Source: Mangrovibacterium marinum (GTDB lineage: Bacteria; Bacteroidota; Bacteroidia; Bacteroidales; Prolixibacteraceae). Taken from it: a DNA stretch of 64,000 bases. How positions within the stretch are numbered: the first letter of the stretch is position 1; each line of letters starts with the position of its first letter. Positions 44,843 through 54,097 of this stretch are shown here, piece by piece. The stretch is taken from positions 53,994-117,993 of the forward strand of contig NZ_QAAD01000012.1 in assembly GCF_003046625.1 (NCBI RefSeq), in the 5' to 3' direction. Below the pieces are notes generated by a model, which worked only from the letters and a program-made list of their open reading frames with translations, was not told the DNA's origin and did not search any database. The position numbers and the translations under genes were made by a program.

Positions 44843-45799
44843 ATGAAGGAAATTGCTGCACCTCTAGCAAAGGAAGCTCTTTTGGCAGAACTAACCCCGG
44901 AAAAGCTTCTGCGAAAAACAAACAAGGGTGCCAATGAGATATACGTGGTAACACACCACGATTCGCCCAATCTGATGCACGAAATCGGACGTTTACGGGA
45001 AATTACATTTAGAGATGCCGGCGGCGGAACCGGAAAAGATCTGGACATCGACCAATACGATACGCAGGAAAAACCATACAAACAACTCATTGTTTGGGAT
45101 CCTGACGCCCAGGAAATCCTGGGAGGATATCGCTATTTGATTTGCGACGGACTACCCATGGACGAAAACGGAGAAGTTGAGCTGGCAACAGCCCGCTTAT
45201 TTCACTTTTCCGAAAAATTTCTGAAAGATTATATGCCCTACACCCTAGAGCTGGGACGTTCATTTGTGCAACCGGCCTACCAATCGAGTAAAGCAGGAGC
45301 CAAAGCTCTGTTTGCCCTCGATAACCTCTGGGATGGATTAGGAGCTCTGACGGTTGATCACCCCGAAATCAAATACTTTTTTGGCAAGGTGACCATGTAC
45401 ACGCACTTCAACATTGAAGCGCGAAACCTGATTTTGTTCTTTTTCGACAAATACTTTCACGATTCCGAGAATCTGGTTTACCCGAAAAAGTCAATCGACC
45501 TGCACCTGGATCAAGAAAAGATTTCGGCAATTTTCTGCGGTGGTTCCTACAACGAAGATTACCGTATATTAACGCAAAAAGTACGCGAACTGGGCGAAAA
45601 TATTCCCCCGTTGGTAAATGCCTACATGAATTTGAGCCCCTCGATGCGAACTTTCGGAACAGTGTTGAACGATCGCTTTGGCGATGTTGAAGAAACAGGC
45701 ATCATCGTAACCATTAAAGATATTTACGATGCCAAGCGCGACCGCCATATTGAAACCTACATTAAAGACAAAGGCGACGCCTTCCCCGAAATTAAGTAA
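44843..45799 (+). CDS. GNAT-type N-acyltransferase, OlsB/hemolysin family (GlsB-like)
   Basis: A 318-residue protein of the ornithine-lipid N-acyltransferase/hemolysin family. The core includes EIGRLREITFRDAGGGTGKDLDIDQYD, then ILGGYRYLICD and ELGRSFVQPAYQ, the conserved acetyltransferase-like motifs of OlsB. In Bacteroides thetaiotaomicron the homologous GlsB transfers a 3-hydroxy fatty acid to glycine, and GlsA adds the second acyl chain. The preceding gene (86 bp upstream) is a PlsC-like enzyme suited to that second step. The C-terminal third has no catalytic motif I recognise. Confidence 0.8.
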   Translation: MKEIAAPLAKEALLAELTPEKLLRKTNKGANEIYVVTHHDSPNLMHEIGRLREITFRDAGGGTGKDLDIDQYDTQEKPYKQLIVWDPDAQEILGGYRYLICDGLPMDENGEVELATARLFHFSEKFLKDYMPYTLELGRSFVQPAYQSSKAGAKALFALDNLWDGLGALTVDHPEIKYFFGKVTMYTHFNIEARNLILFFFDKYFHDSENLVYPKKSIDLHLDQEKISAIFCGGSYNEDYRILTQKVRELGENIPPLVNAYMNLSPSMRTFGTVLNDRFGDVEETGIIVTIKDIYDAKRDRHIETYIKDKGDAFPEIK

Positions 45800-45910
45800 T
45801 ACCAATTGGGGCGAATCCGGATAAGCGGTCACATTCAGCGTTCGAAAGGCTGAACGTTTCATAAACCGACTAGCTTATTAACCGAAGAAAAAGATCAGCA
45901 CTCAAATAAA

Positions 45911-45955
45911 CAGACATAAAAAAAGCAGGCTTTCGGCCTGCTTTTTTTTATGTCT
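45911..45955. terminator. Strong bidirectional terminator between convergent genes
   Basis: A perfect 20-bp stem (45911-45930 with 45936-45955) and a 5-nt loop TTTCG. GC core AGCAGGC/GCCTGCT flanked by A7 and T7, so it can terminate both the GNAT gene from the left and purF from the right. Confidence 0.95.
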
Positions 45956-45968
45956 GTCAACGTAACGT

Positions 45969-47867
<1,899 letters not shown>

Positions 47868-47870
47868 TAC

Positions 47871-48329
47871 TTAATTTGAATCTGTGTATAGTTTGGGAAA
47901 TTGAATGATATCCGGCACCAAAAAAGCGTTCGGATAACTTTTCTTTATTCTCTCTTTTAACTGCAATGCTTCACTTTTTGTCCGGCAGTCGCCAATTCTA
48001 ATTTTAAAATCAGGGCTCGAAAAGGACATATAGGCCGGAATGTCGGGATAGTTTTTCAGGAAATCGGTTCGCACCTCCATGGCTTTGGCTCGCGCCCCCA
48101 CGCCCGAGCTAAAGAAAATCTCGAGACGATAGCCGTCGGCTCCGTTTTTGCGCTTATTCATTTCCTTATGCACAACCAACAAACTATCAATCCGACTGTC
48201 CTGCTGAATCACGGCAGGATCAAGAATTGTATTTTTTGGGGAAGTTTGAACAGGCTTGTAGGGATTCTCCTGAGCAGCGCTGCTCAAATGAAACAAACAG
48301 ATAATAATCCCGACAATTAATAACTTCAT
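47871..48329 (-). CDS. Secreted SPOR-domain protein
   Basis: A 152-residue protein. The chosen start at 48329 gives a clean signal peptide (MKLLIVGIIICLFHLSSAAQ); the frame upstream to 48422 lacks one. The C-terminal ~75 residues form a SPOR domain (YRLEIFFSSGVGARAKAMEVRTDFLKNYP ... FKIRIGDCRTKSEALQLKERI), which binds denuded glycan strands at division septa. It is co-transcribed with purF, an odd partner. It has a good promoter (48350-48379). Confidence 0.85.
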   Translation of the reverse strand: MKLLIVGIIICLFHLSSAAQENPYKPVQTSPKNTILDPAVIQQDSRIDSLLVVHKEMNKRKNGADGYRLEIFFSSGVGARAKAMEVRTDFLKNYPDIPAYMSFSSPDFKIRIGDCRTKSEALQLKERIKKSYPNAFLVPDIIQFPKLYTDSN

Positions 48330-48349
48330 AGAGGCGACTTTTAAAGGGG

Positions 48350-48379
48350 CAAATATAGCTGTAATTGATTTAATACAAG
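48350..48379 (-). promoter_or_regulatory. Putative promoter of the SPOR-purF operon
   Basis: Minus-strand TATATTTG (48350-48357) fits the -7 consensus; a CTTG about 19 bp upstream resembles the -33 TTTG. The predicted leader is about 14-20 nt. Confidence 0.55.
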
Positions 48380-48591
48380 AACCGATTTGGTGGAATAAAC
48401 CACAAATTAGAAAAAACTTCACACTCCAATCTGCCGTCCTTTTCCGGCTTAATCAATTCAATGATAGCCAGAACGGTCCTTCCACACGGGCAAATACAAA
48501 AGCAGCGCACCGCAACACCCGTCGGAATACCGATTTTTCGACATTAAAAAGAAAAAAGAACTTTTTGCTACTGATTATCGGATCCAAATAT
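48380..48591. other. Intergenic stretch without a recognised gene
   Basis: About 210 bases between divergent transcription units. No open frame, repeat or RNA structure was recognised apart from promoter-like boxes at its ends. Confidence 0.45.
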
Positions 48592-48599
48592 TAGTTTTG
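48592..48599 (+). promoter_or_regulatory. Putative -7 box for the AhpD-like gene
   Basis: TAGTTTTG fits TAnnTTTG and lies 49 bp before the ATG at 48649. The -33 element is not evident at the expected spacing. Confidence 0.4.
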
Positions 48600-48648
48600 A
48601 TGGAAGAACAAAAAACAGGGAAGGAAAACACACCAACGACGCAAAAGA

Positions 48649-49014
48649 ATGACTGATTTGATTGACGATTTCGGGGCATACCGGGAAAAGATGAATGAAA
48701 AGATCCTGGGATCCAACAACAAGGTTCTCAAAAGAATATACAGCATCGACACGCTAGCCTACCAGGAAGGAGCCCTGCCGGTAGCCACCAAAGAGATGCT
48801 GGGCTTGGTATCGTCGATGGTTTTGCGCTGCGACGACTGCATCAAATATCATCTCGAAAAATGTTACGAACAGGGAATCAGCAACGAAGAGATTTTTGAA
48901 GTTTTCTCAATTGCAAACCTTGTTGGCGGAACAATTGTTATTCCCCATACACGCCGCGCAGTTGAATACTGGGAGGCTCTAAACGAAAAAACAGCCACAA
49001 ATATCCACCCTTAA
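48649..49014 (+). CDS. Carboxymuconolactone decarboxylase/AhpD-like protein
   Basis: A 121-residue all-helical protein. It carries the AhpD-type redox pair CDDC in VLRCDDCIKYHLEKCYEQG, followed by EEIFEVFSIANLVGGTIVIPH, where a conserved His is expected. Such proteins act as thiol-dependent peroxidase partners or, less often, as decarboxylases. The CxxC makes a redox function likely. The next gene, 11 bp downstream, is a NifX-like protein, so they are probably co-transcribed. Confidence 0.85.
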   Translation: MTDLIDDFGAYREKMNEKILGSNNKVLKRIYSIDTLAYQEGALPVATKEMLGLVSSMVLRCDDCIKYHLEKCYEQGISNEEIFEVFSIANLVGGTIVIPHTRRAVEYWEALNEKTATNIHP

Positions 49015-49025
49015 AATATCACAGC

Positions 49026-49340
49026 ATGATTGCAATTAGCGCAACAGACAAAAAACTGACCTCGAGTATGGACCTTCGTTTCGGTCGTGCTCCTTATTTT
49101 CTTTTAACCGATGGCGAGACCAGTCGTTTTGTCAGCAATCCGTTTTGCAACGAAGAAAGCAACATCGGGCCGCGTCTGGTAAATTTTTTGAAAGAGCACA
49201 ACGTCAACCGAATTGTTACCGGCGAGATTGGCCCAAAGGCCAAAGCCAAGCTGGATGAATTTAAAATTCAGCTGATCATGCTTTCGGAAGATAAAATTGC
49301 CTTGCTGCACATCCTCAAAAAAATGAACCTAAATCGCTAG
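49026..49340 (+). CDS. NifX/NifB-type dinitrogenase iron-molybdenum cofactor-binding domain protein
   Basis: A 104-residue single-domain protein of the NifX/NafY/NifB C-terminal family: MIAISATDKKLTSSMDLRFGRAPYFLL at the start and VNRIVTGEIGPKAKAKLDEF in the middle, an RNase H-like fold. The family binds iron-sulfur or FeMo-cofactor precursors. No nitrogenase genes are nearby, so a general Fe-S or metal-cluster role is more likely. It converges with yjjX, overlapping it by 4 bp at the stop codons. Confidence 0.85.
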   Translation: MIAISATDKKLTSSMDLRFGRAPYFLLTDGETSRFVSNPFCNEESNIGPRLVNFLKEHNVNRIVTGEIGPKAKAKLDEFKIQLIMLSEDKIALLHILKKMNLNR

Positions 49341-49882
49341 GATAACTGGTTTTGGCTTTGCGGATATAACTGTTCATTCAAAAAAGGAATTAATGCCAGC
49401 AAAACAGCTTGTTCGTAGAGGCTTTGGCGCGTAACCAGATCTCGCGTGAGCAGCCCAACGGCGCCGTTTTGTTGTTTGGAGTTTTTGGTTTTAAAAATCA
49501 GGTCGTCCGCATCGCCCAGTTCCATACCTTCCATAACCAGACGGCTGAGTTGGGGTGGCAGTTCAAATGCTCCGGTGCGGGACAGAGAGACTGTCTCGTG
49601 GTTCGAAACGGCAATCCAGGCGAATGCAAACAAACGTTCACCGATCTGCTGTACACCACCTTCAACACCCACATAAAAATCAGCGGAGGGCACCAGTTCC
49701 CGAGCGGCCCGGGCCCGGTTAACAGCGCCCTGCCGGGTTTCTTCTTCACCCATGGGCTGATCCGGCACACCGGACGCAACCGAAATGGCTTTCCCTTCGA
49801 TTTTGTTGGGCCAGCACTGTCGAAAAGACTTTAACACTGCATTAACTTTGACCGGGTTTTGGGAGGCAACAACAACTTTCAT
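49337..49882 (-). CDS. yjjX: Inosine/xanthosine triphosphatase, YjjX family
   Basis: A 181-residue house-cleaning NTPase. It starts MKVVVASQNPVKVNAVLKSF, with SGVPDQPMGEEETRQGAVNRA, then FYVGVEGGVQ and FAWIAV, and later AVGLLTRDLVTRQSLYEQAV, all hallmarks of YjjX. It hydrolyses ITP/XTP so that deaminated purines are not built into nucleic acids. It is monocistronic on the minus strand and convergent with the NifX-like gene. Confidence 0.92.
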   Translation of the reverse strand: MKVVVASQNPVKVNAVLKSFRQCWPNKIEGKAISVASGVPDQPMGEEETRQGAVNRARAARELVPSADFYVGVEGGVQQIGERLFAFAWIAVSNHETVSLSRTGAFELPPQLSRLVMEGMELGDADDLIFKTKNSKQQNGAVGLLTRDLVTRQSLYEQAVLLALIPFLNEQLYPQSQNQLS

Positions 49883-49955
49883 TTGATATCATAATCTGTT
49901 TTCGGCAATAAAGCTACCTTTACTTGCTGAATATTCAAATTTAAAATTTTCAGGA

Positions 49956-50402
49956 ATGCTTATTCGAAAAGCTCAACCTCAGGACGCCGGCACCATTGCA
50001 AGATTCCAACAAGCCATGGCTTGGGAAACCGAAAACCTTCAGCTGGACAACACGGTGCTTGACCAAGGTGTTCAAGCTGTTTTCGACGACCCGTCAAAAG
50101 GAATCTACTACGTTGCAGAACAAGAAGGCAACATCGTTGCATCCTTGCTCACCACCTTTGAGTGGAGCGACTGGCGCAACGGAACCGTGCTCTGGATTCA
50201 ATCGGTTTACGTAAGTCGGGAGTTTCGCCAACAAGGCGTTTATTCGGCCATGTACAGCCACATTCGCCGCATCGTTGAGCAAAACGATCAACTGAAAGGC
50301 ATCCGTTTGTATGCCGACAAATCCAACCAAACAGCACAACTTGTTTACCAAAAAGCAGGAATGACTGCCGACCACTATCTGTTATATGAGTGGCTAAAAT
50401 AA
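49956..50402 (+). CDS. GNAT family N-acetyltransferase
   Basis: A 148-residue acetyltransferase. The N-terminus is LIRKAQPQDAGTIARFQQAMAWETE, the central strand is LWIQSVYVSREFRQQGVYSAMYSHI, with the acetyl-CoA loop (R/Q-x-x-G-x-x: RQQGVY), and YADKSNQTAQLVYQKAGM forms the closing motif. The acceptor is unknown. It lies 6 bp upstream of the erythrin-VIT gene in the same direction. Confidence 0.88.
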   Translation: MLIRKAQPQDAGTIARFQQAMAWETENLQLDNTVLDQGVQAVFDDPSKGIYYVAEQEGNIVASLLTTFEWSDWRNGTVLWIQSVYVSREFRQQGVYSAMYSHIRRIVEQNDQLKGIRLYADKSNQTAQLVYQKAGMTADHYLLYEWLK

Positions 50403-50408
50403 TGCATC

Positions 50409-51290
50409 ATGGAACGAAAAAGCCTTTCACCAGAAACACGCAAGCAATTGATTATTGCACAGCGAAACGAGATTACCGAATACCACATTTACAGCCAGTT
50501 GGCCCAAAAGACCAAAGACCCTGAAAATGCGGAGACACTACAAAAAATTGCCGAGGATGAGCTGCGCCACTATCATATCTGGAAGAAATATACCGACCGG
50601 GAAGTGGAACCCAGCCAATGGGAAATCAGCAAGTTCTACTGGATTGCACGGCTATTTGGCTTAACCTTTGGGGTGAAGCTGATGGAAAAAGCGGAAAACA
50701 GTGCTAAGGTAAACTACGCCGAAATCGGCCAGGAGATCCCGGAAGCCACAAAAATAGGACAGGAAGAAACCGAACACGAGAACCAGCTGATTGCCATGAT
50801 CAAAGAAGAAAAACTGGAGTACATCGGGTCCATTGTATTGGGCTTAAACGATGCGTTGGTGGAGATTCTGGGAACGCTGGCCGGCTTAACCTTTGCGCTT
50901 CAAAATACCACTCTTGTTGCTTTGGCCGGGATTATTGCCGGAATTTCAGGCGCCCTGTCCATGTCCTCGTCCGAGTACCTATCGCACAAGTCGGAAGGCA
51001 ACCACGAGGGAGCACTAAAATCGGCTTTCTGGACCGGCTTGGCCTACATTGTTGCCGTTGTATTTCTGGTGGTGCCCTACCTGGTTTTCAGCTCCCCGTT
51101 TATGGCGCTGATCGCCTCGGTTATCGATTCGGTTTTCGTCGTGCTGGTTTACAGCTATTACATATCGGTTGCCAACGACCAGCCCTTCCGCAAACGCTTT
51201 GGCGAAATGGTAGCCCTCAGTACGGTGGTGGGATTAATCTCGTTCGGTTTGGGCTATTTGGTTCGAATCTTGTTCAACATCGACATTTAA
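50409..51290 (+). CDS. Erythrin-vacuolar iron transporter fusion (MbfA-like)
   Basis: A 293-residue fusion. The N-terminal ~130 residues are a rubrerythrin/ferritin-like four-helix domain with iron-ligand motifs EITEYH, EDELRHYH and EETEHE. The C-terminal half is a VIT1/CCC1 transporter with about five transmembrane helices and the GLNDALVEILGTLAGL and SSSEYLSHKSE motifs. The bacterial relative MbfA exports ferrous iron and lowers iron-driven peroxide damage. The architecture predicts an inner-membrane iron (or manganese) exporter with a cytoplasmic sensing/oxidising domain. It ends 36 bp before the AlbA-type gene. Confidence 0.88.
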   Translation: MERKSLSPETRKQLIIAQRNEITEYHIYSQLAQKTKDPENAETLQKIAEDELRHYHIWKKYTDREVEPSQWEISKFYWIARLFGLTFGVKLMEKAENSAKVNYAEIGQEIPEATKIGQEETEHENQLIAMIKEEKLEYIGSIVLGLNDALVEILGTLAGLTFALQNTTLVALAGIIAGISGALSMSSSEYLSHKSEGNHEGALKSAFWTGLAYIVAVVFLVVPYLVFSSPFMALIASVIDSVFVVLVYSYYISVANDQPFRKRFGEMVALSTVVGLISFGLGYLVRILFNIDI

Positions 51291-51326
51291 CAATCCGGGC
51301 TTGCCAACCCGGCTATAGTTAATCCT

Positions 51327-51989
51327 ATGAAATTGATGAAGATGATCCTGGAGGGAGAGCACCAAAAGCAGGATTTCAAATACTGTATCAGCGACTCGCG
51401 AAAAATAGCCAAATCGCTGGTTGCCTTTGCCAATACCGATGGAGGACGACTGCTGATCGGGGTGAAAGATAACGGCAATATTGCCGGTATACGCTCCGAC
51501 GAAGAATACTATATGATTGAGTCGGCAGCGAAGATTTTCAGCAAACCGGAGATTGAATTCAGCTCTCGCCAGCACCTGGTGGACAACAAGGTGGTGCTGG
51601 AGATTATTGTTGAAAGCAGCCCCAACAAACCCCACTTTGCCAAAGACGATGAAAATAAATGGTGGGCTTATTACCGTCACCACGACGAAAACAAACTGGC
51701 CAACAAAGTGATGATTGAAGTTTGGCGCAAACAAAAGCGCCCCAAAGGAGTTTTCATCAACTACTCGAAGGATGAAAAGTTTTTGCTCGACTACCTTTCC
51801 CGGCAAGCGAGCATCACCCAGTCGGCCTACGCGCGCAAAGCCGGAATCACCTATCGCGCAGCCGAAGCTATTCTATCCGATTTCATTGTCGTGGGTATTC
51901 TGAAAATCGTTTTGGGTGAAAAACAAATAAGCTATGCGCTGGCTGACGATTTCGACCGCGAGAGCTGGGAACAGCCCCCATCAAACTAA
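51327..51989 (+). CDS. AlbA_2/Schlafen-type ATP-binding domain protein with C-terminal winged helix
   Basis: A 220-residue protein. The first ~130 residues match the Schlafen AlbA_2 domain: EHQKQDFKYCISDSRKIAKSLVAFANTDGGRLLIGVKDNGNIAGI, then YYRHHDENKLANKVM. The remainder looks like a helix-turn-helix (SITQSAYARKAGITYRAAEAILSDFIVVGIL). Many such proteins are annotated as ATP-binding regulators; the biochemical role is not established, and some Schlafen relatives cut RNA. It may be co-transcribed with the iron transporter gene. Confidence 0.82.
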   Translation: MKLMKMILEGEHQKQDFKYCISDSRKIAKSLVAFANTDGGRLLIGVKDNGNIAGIRSDEEYYMIESAAKIFSKPEIEFSSRQHLVDNKVVLEIIVESSPNKPHFAKDDENKWWAYYRHHDENKLANKVMIEVWRKQKRPKGVFINYSKDEKFLLDYLSRQASITQSAYARKAGITYRAAEAILSDFIVVGILKIVLGEKQISYALADDFDRESWEQPPSN

Positions 51990-52074
51990 AAAGATTCACA
52001 CTTTTGTAACAGATGCTTGATAGCGATACCAATAAGGCAGCTTATTTTTACCGCTTCTGAAAAAAACAATTGAA

Positions 52075-53226
52075 ATGAAAAGACAGATTTTATTGGCTCT
52101 AGCCGTTCTGCTGGCAGGCAACCTGCTGGCTCAGGAAAACTACAAAACAATCACGAAAGAAGATTCGCTGAAAATTTACCATGGTACCATCACTTATCCG
52201 GTGAAAACCTTCCGCGAATCGCCAAAATCAAAAAAGCCGAAGAACATTATCCTGATGATTGGCGACGGTATGGGAACCGCCCAGGTTTTTGCCGGCTTAA
52301 CGGCCAATCACGGAAAGCTTTTTCTGAATAATTTCAAGCACGTTGGCTTTTCCGAAACCCAGTCGGCCGACCATTATATTACCGACTCGGCTGCCGGCGG
52401 CACGGCCTTATCCAGCGGGTACCGAACGTACAATGGTGCCATTGGCGTTGACACCGACACAATTGCCCGCCCCACCATGCTCGAAATAGCAGCAAAAAAA
52501 GGAAAAGCAACCGGTTTGGTTTCAACCTCGGCCATTACTCACGCTACTCCGGCGTCCTTTATTGCCCACCAGCCGTCGCGCAACATGTACGAAGCCATTG
52601 CCGGTGATTTTCTGAAAACCGATATCGATGTGTTTATTGGCGGTGGCTACAAACACTTCACCCAACGCCAGGATGGCCAGGATCTGACTGCCGAACTGAA
52701 AGCCAAAGGATACTTGGTATTACAGGATATGAATGAAATTGAGAAGGTGAAATCCGGGAAGCTGGCAGGGCTGACTGCTGCAGAGCACAACCCCGTTGCT
52801 TCGGAGCGCGACAATATGCTCCCCCGTGCAACCGAAACGGCCCTTCAGATTTTGGATAACAACAAAAAAGGATTCTTCATCATGATTGAAGGATCACAAA
52901 TTGACTGGGGCGGACACCAAAACAACACCAACTATGTGGTAGAAGAAATGCTCGACTTTGACCAGGCTATTGGCAATGCGCTGGAATTTGCGGCCCGCGA
53001 CCGGGAAACACTGATTGTAGTTACAGCCGACCACGAAACAGGTGGTATGGCCATCACCGGTGGCAACATGCAAACCGGAATGGTGCATGGCTCATTTATC
53101 TGGGGCGGCCACAGCGGAGTAATGGTGCCCGTATTTGCCTTTGGACCGGCTGCGGACCAATTTACCGGAATTATGAAGAACGAAGATATTGGCAAAAAAT
53201 TGATTTCGCTGATCCAGGCGCAGTAA
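52075..53226 (+). CDS. Alkaline phosphatase (PhoA family)
   Basis: A 383-residue periplasmic phosphomonoesterase. Signal peptide MKRQILLALAVLLAGNLLAQ; metal-binding NIILMIGDGMG with Asp64; nucleophile Ser105 in TDSAAGGTALSSG; a further site IEGSQIDWGGHQNN; VVTADHETGG and WGGHSG provide the remaining zinc ligands. All essential residues are present. It releases phosphate from esters outside the cytoplasm. No clear Pho box was recognised upstream. A hairpin follows 22 bp after the stop. Confidence 0.92.
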   Translation: MKRQILLALAVLLAGNLLAQENYKTITKEDSLKIYHGTITYPVKTFRESPKSKKPKNIILMIGDGMGTAQVFAGLTANHGKLFLNNFKHVGFSETQSADHYITDSAAGGTALSSGYRTYNGAIGVDTDTIARPTMLEIAAKKGKATGLVSTSAITHATPASFIAHQPSRNMYEAIAGDFLKTDIDVFIGGGYKHFTQRQDGQDLTAELKAKGYLVLQDMNEIEKVKSGKLAGLTAAEHNPVASERDNMLPRATETALQILDNNKKGFFIMIEGSQIDWGGHQNNTNYVVEEMLDFDQAIGNALEFAARDRETLIVVTADHETGGMAITGGNMQTGMVHGSFIWGGHSGVMVPVFAFGPAADQFTGIMKNEDIGKKLISLIQAQ

Positions 53227-53247
53227 GCTCCCACCAAGCGATGCTCC

Positions 53248-53284
53248 AAACCCATGATCGCCCACAGCCGGCAATCGTGGGTTT
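53248..53284 (+). terminator. Hairpin downstream of the alkaline phosphatase gene
   Basis: AAACCCATGAT pairs with ATCGTGGGTTT (one wobble pair), with a 15-nt loop. A T-rich stretch (TTGTTGTTTT) follows. An outer CTCCAAA/TTTGGAG pairing may extend the stem with a bulge. Confidence 0.65.
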
Positions 53285-53502
53285 GTTGTTTTGGAGCAAT
53301 GCACAGCCTGCGCAAAGCACCTTTAACCAGCCGGAGAACGTTTTTCAAGCGCATTCCTAAAGGCTGCTTTCGTCGCCATAACCATACTAATTTAAAAGCA
53401 TACGCATTGTTCGGTAAATTTTCCGAAGATGGTTGTTACGCCAAATACAGGAGCAAGCTTCGCCTCTTTTTCGTATTTTTACCGCTCAAACGACAATCCG
53501 GA

Positions 53503-54069
53503 ATGTACTATTATACCATCATCGTGCTTGCCATGGGCTTATCGGTCGACTCCTTTGCCGTATCGGTCAGCAGTGGCTTAAGCCTTCCCAAAATCCGATT
53601 TTTTCAGGCCGCAAAGCTGGCCTTTCTTTTGGCCGTCTTTCAGGCCGCGATGCCCGTTTTGGGCTGGCTGCTGGAGAACAGCATCCGCCGATTTATCGAA
53701 CCGGTAGACCACTGGATTGCCTTTGGGCTTCTAAGCCTGATTGGGGGGAAAATGATTCTGGAAACCAGAAAAACAAAAGAGGAAAGAACCGGACTGGACC
53801 CGATGATTTTTAAAGTTGCTTTGGTGCTGGCCTTTGCCACCAGCATCGATGCCATGGCCGTTGGCTTTGGAATGGCCATGATGATGGAGCGCATCACCCC
53901 GGCCGTTCTCATCATTGGCAGCATTACTTTTATCGCCTCCATGCTGGGGGTGCTTATCGGAAAAAAATCGGGCAGCCAGGTTTCCAAACATGCCGAAATA
54001 GTCGGAGGAGTCATTCTGATATTAATTGGCTGTCGAATTCTGCTTGAACATCTTCATCTCTGGCCTTAG
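53503..54069 (+). CDS. mntP: Manganese efflux pump MntP
   Basis: A 188-residue inner-membrane protein with six helices, the exact length usual for MntP. Two repeated acidic motifs are visible: LSVDSFAVSVSSGL in helix 1 and ATSIDAMAVGFGMAM in helix 4, which line the Mn2+ path. I chose ATG 53503 (MYYYTIIVLAMG); the frame is open upstream to 53254, but that part is not membrane-like. I found no convincing yybP-ykoY riboswitch in the 277-bp upstream region. Confidence 0.92.
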   Translation: MYYYTIIVLAMGLSVDSFAVSVSSGLSLPKIRFFQAAKLAFLLAVFQAAMPVLGWLLENSIRRFIEPVDHWIAFGLLSLIGGKMILETRKTKEERTGLDPMIFKVALVLAFATSIDAMAVGFGMAMMMERITPAVLIIGSITFIASMLGVLIGKKSGSQVSKHAEIVGGVILILIGCRILLEHLHLWP

Positions 54070-54097
54070 CGTTAAGCTCATCTAATTTTTTGTCACT

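Noticed and set aside
48600..48656. A 17-codon frame just before the AhpD-like gene
   Set aside because: Its ATG directly abuts the predicted -7 box, so it would probably not be transcribed from its start; no leader-peptide logic is visible.
53230..53502. Manganese riboswitch (yybP-ykoY) before mntP
   Set aside because: I looked for the conserved loop motifs of that class and did not find a convincing match; only the phosphatase terminator hairpin is clear.
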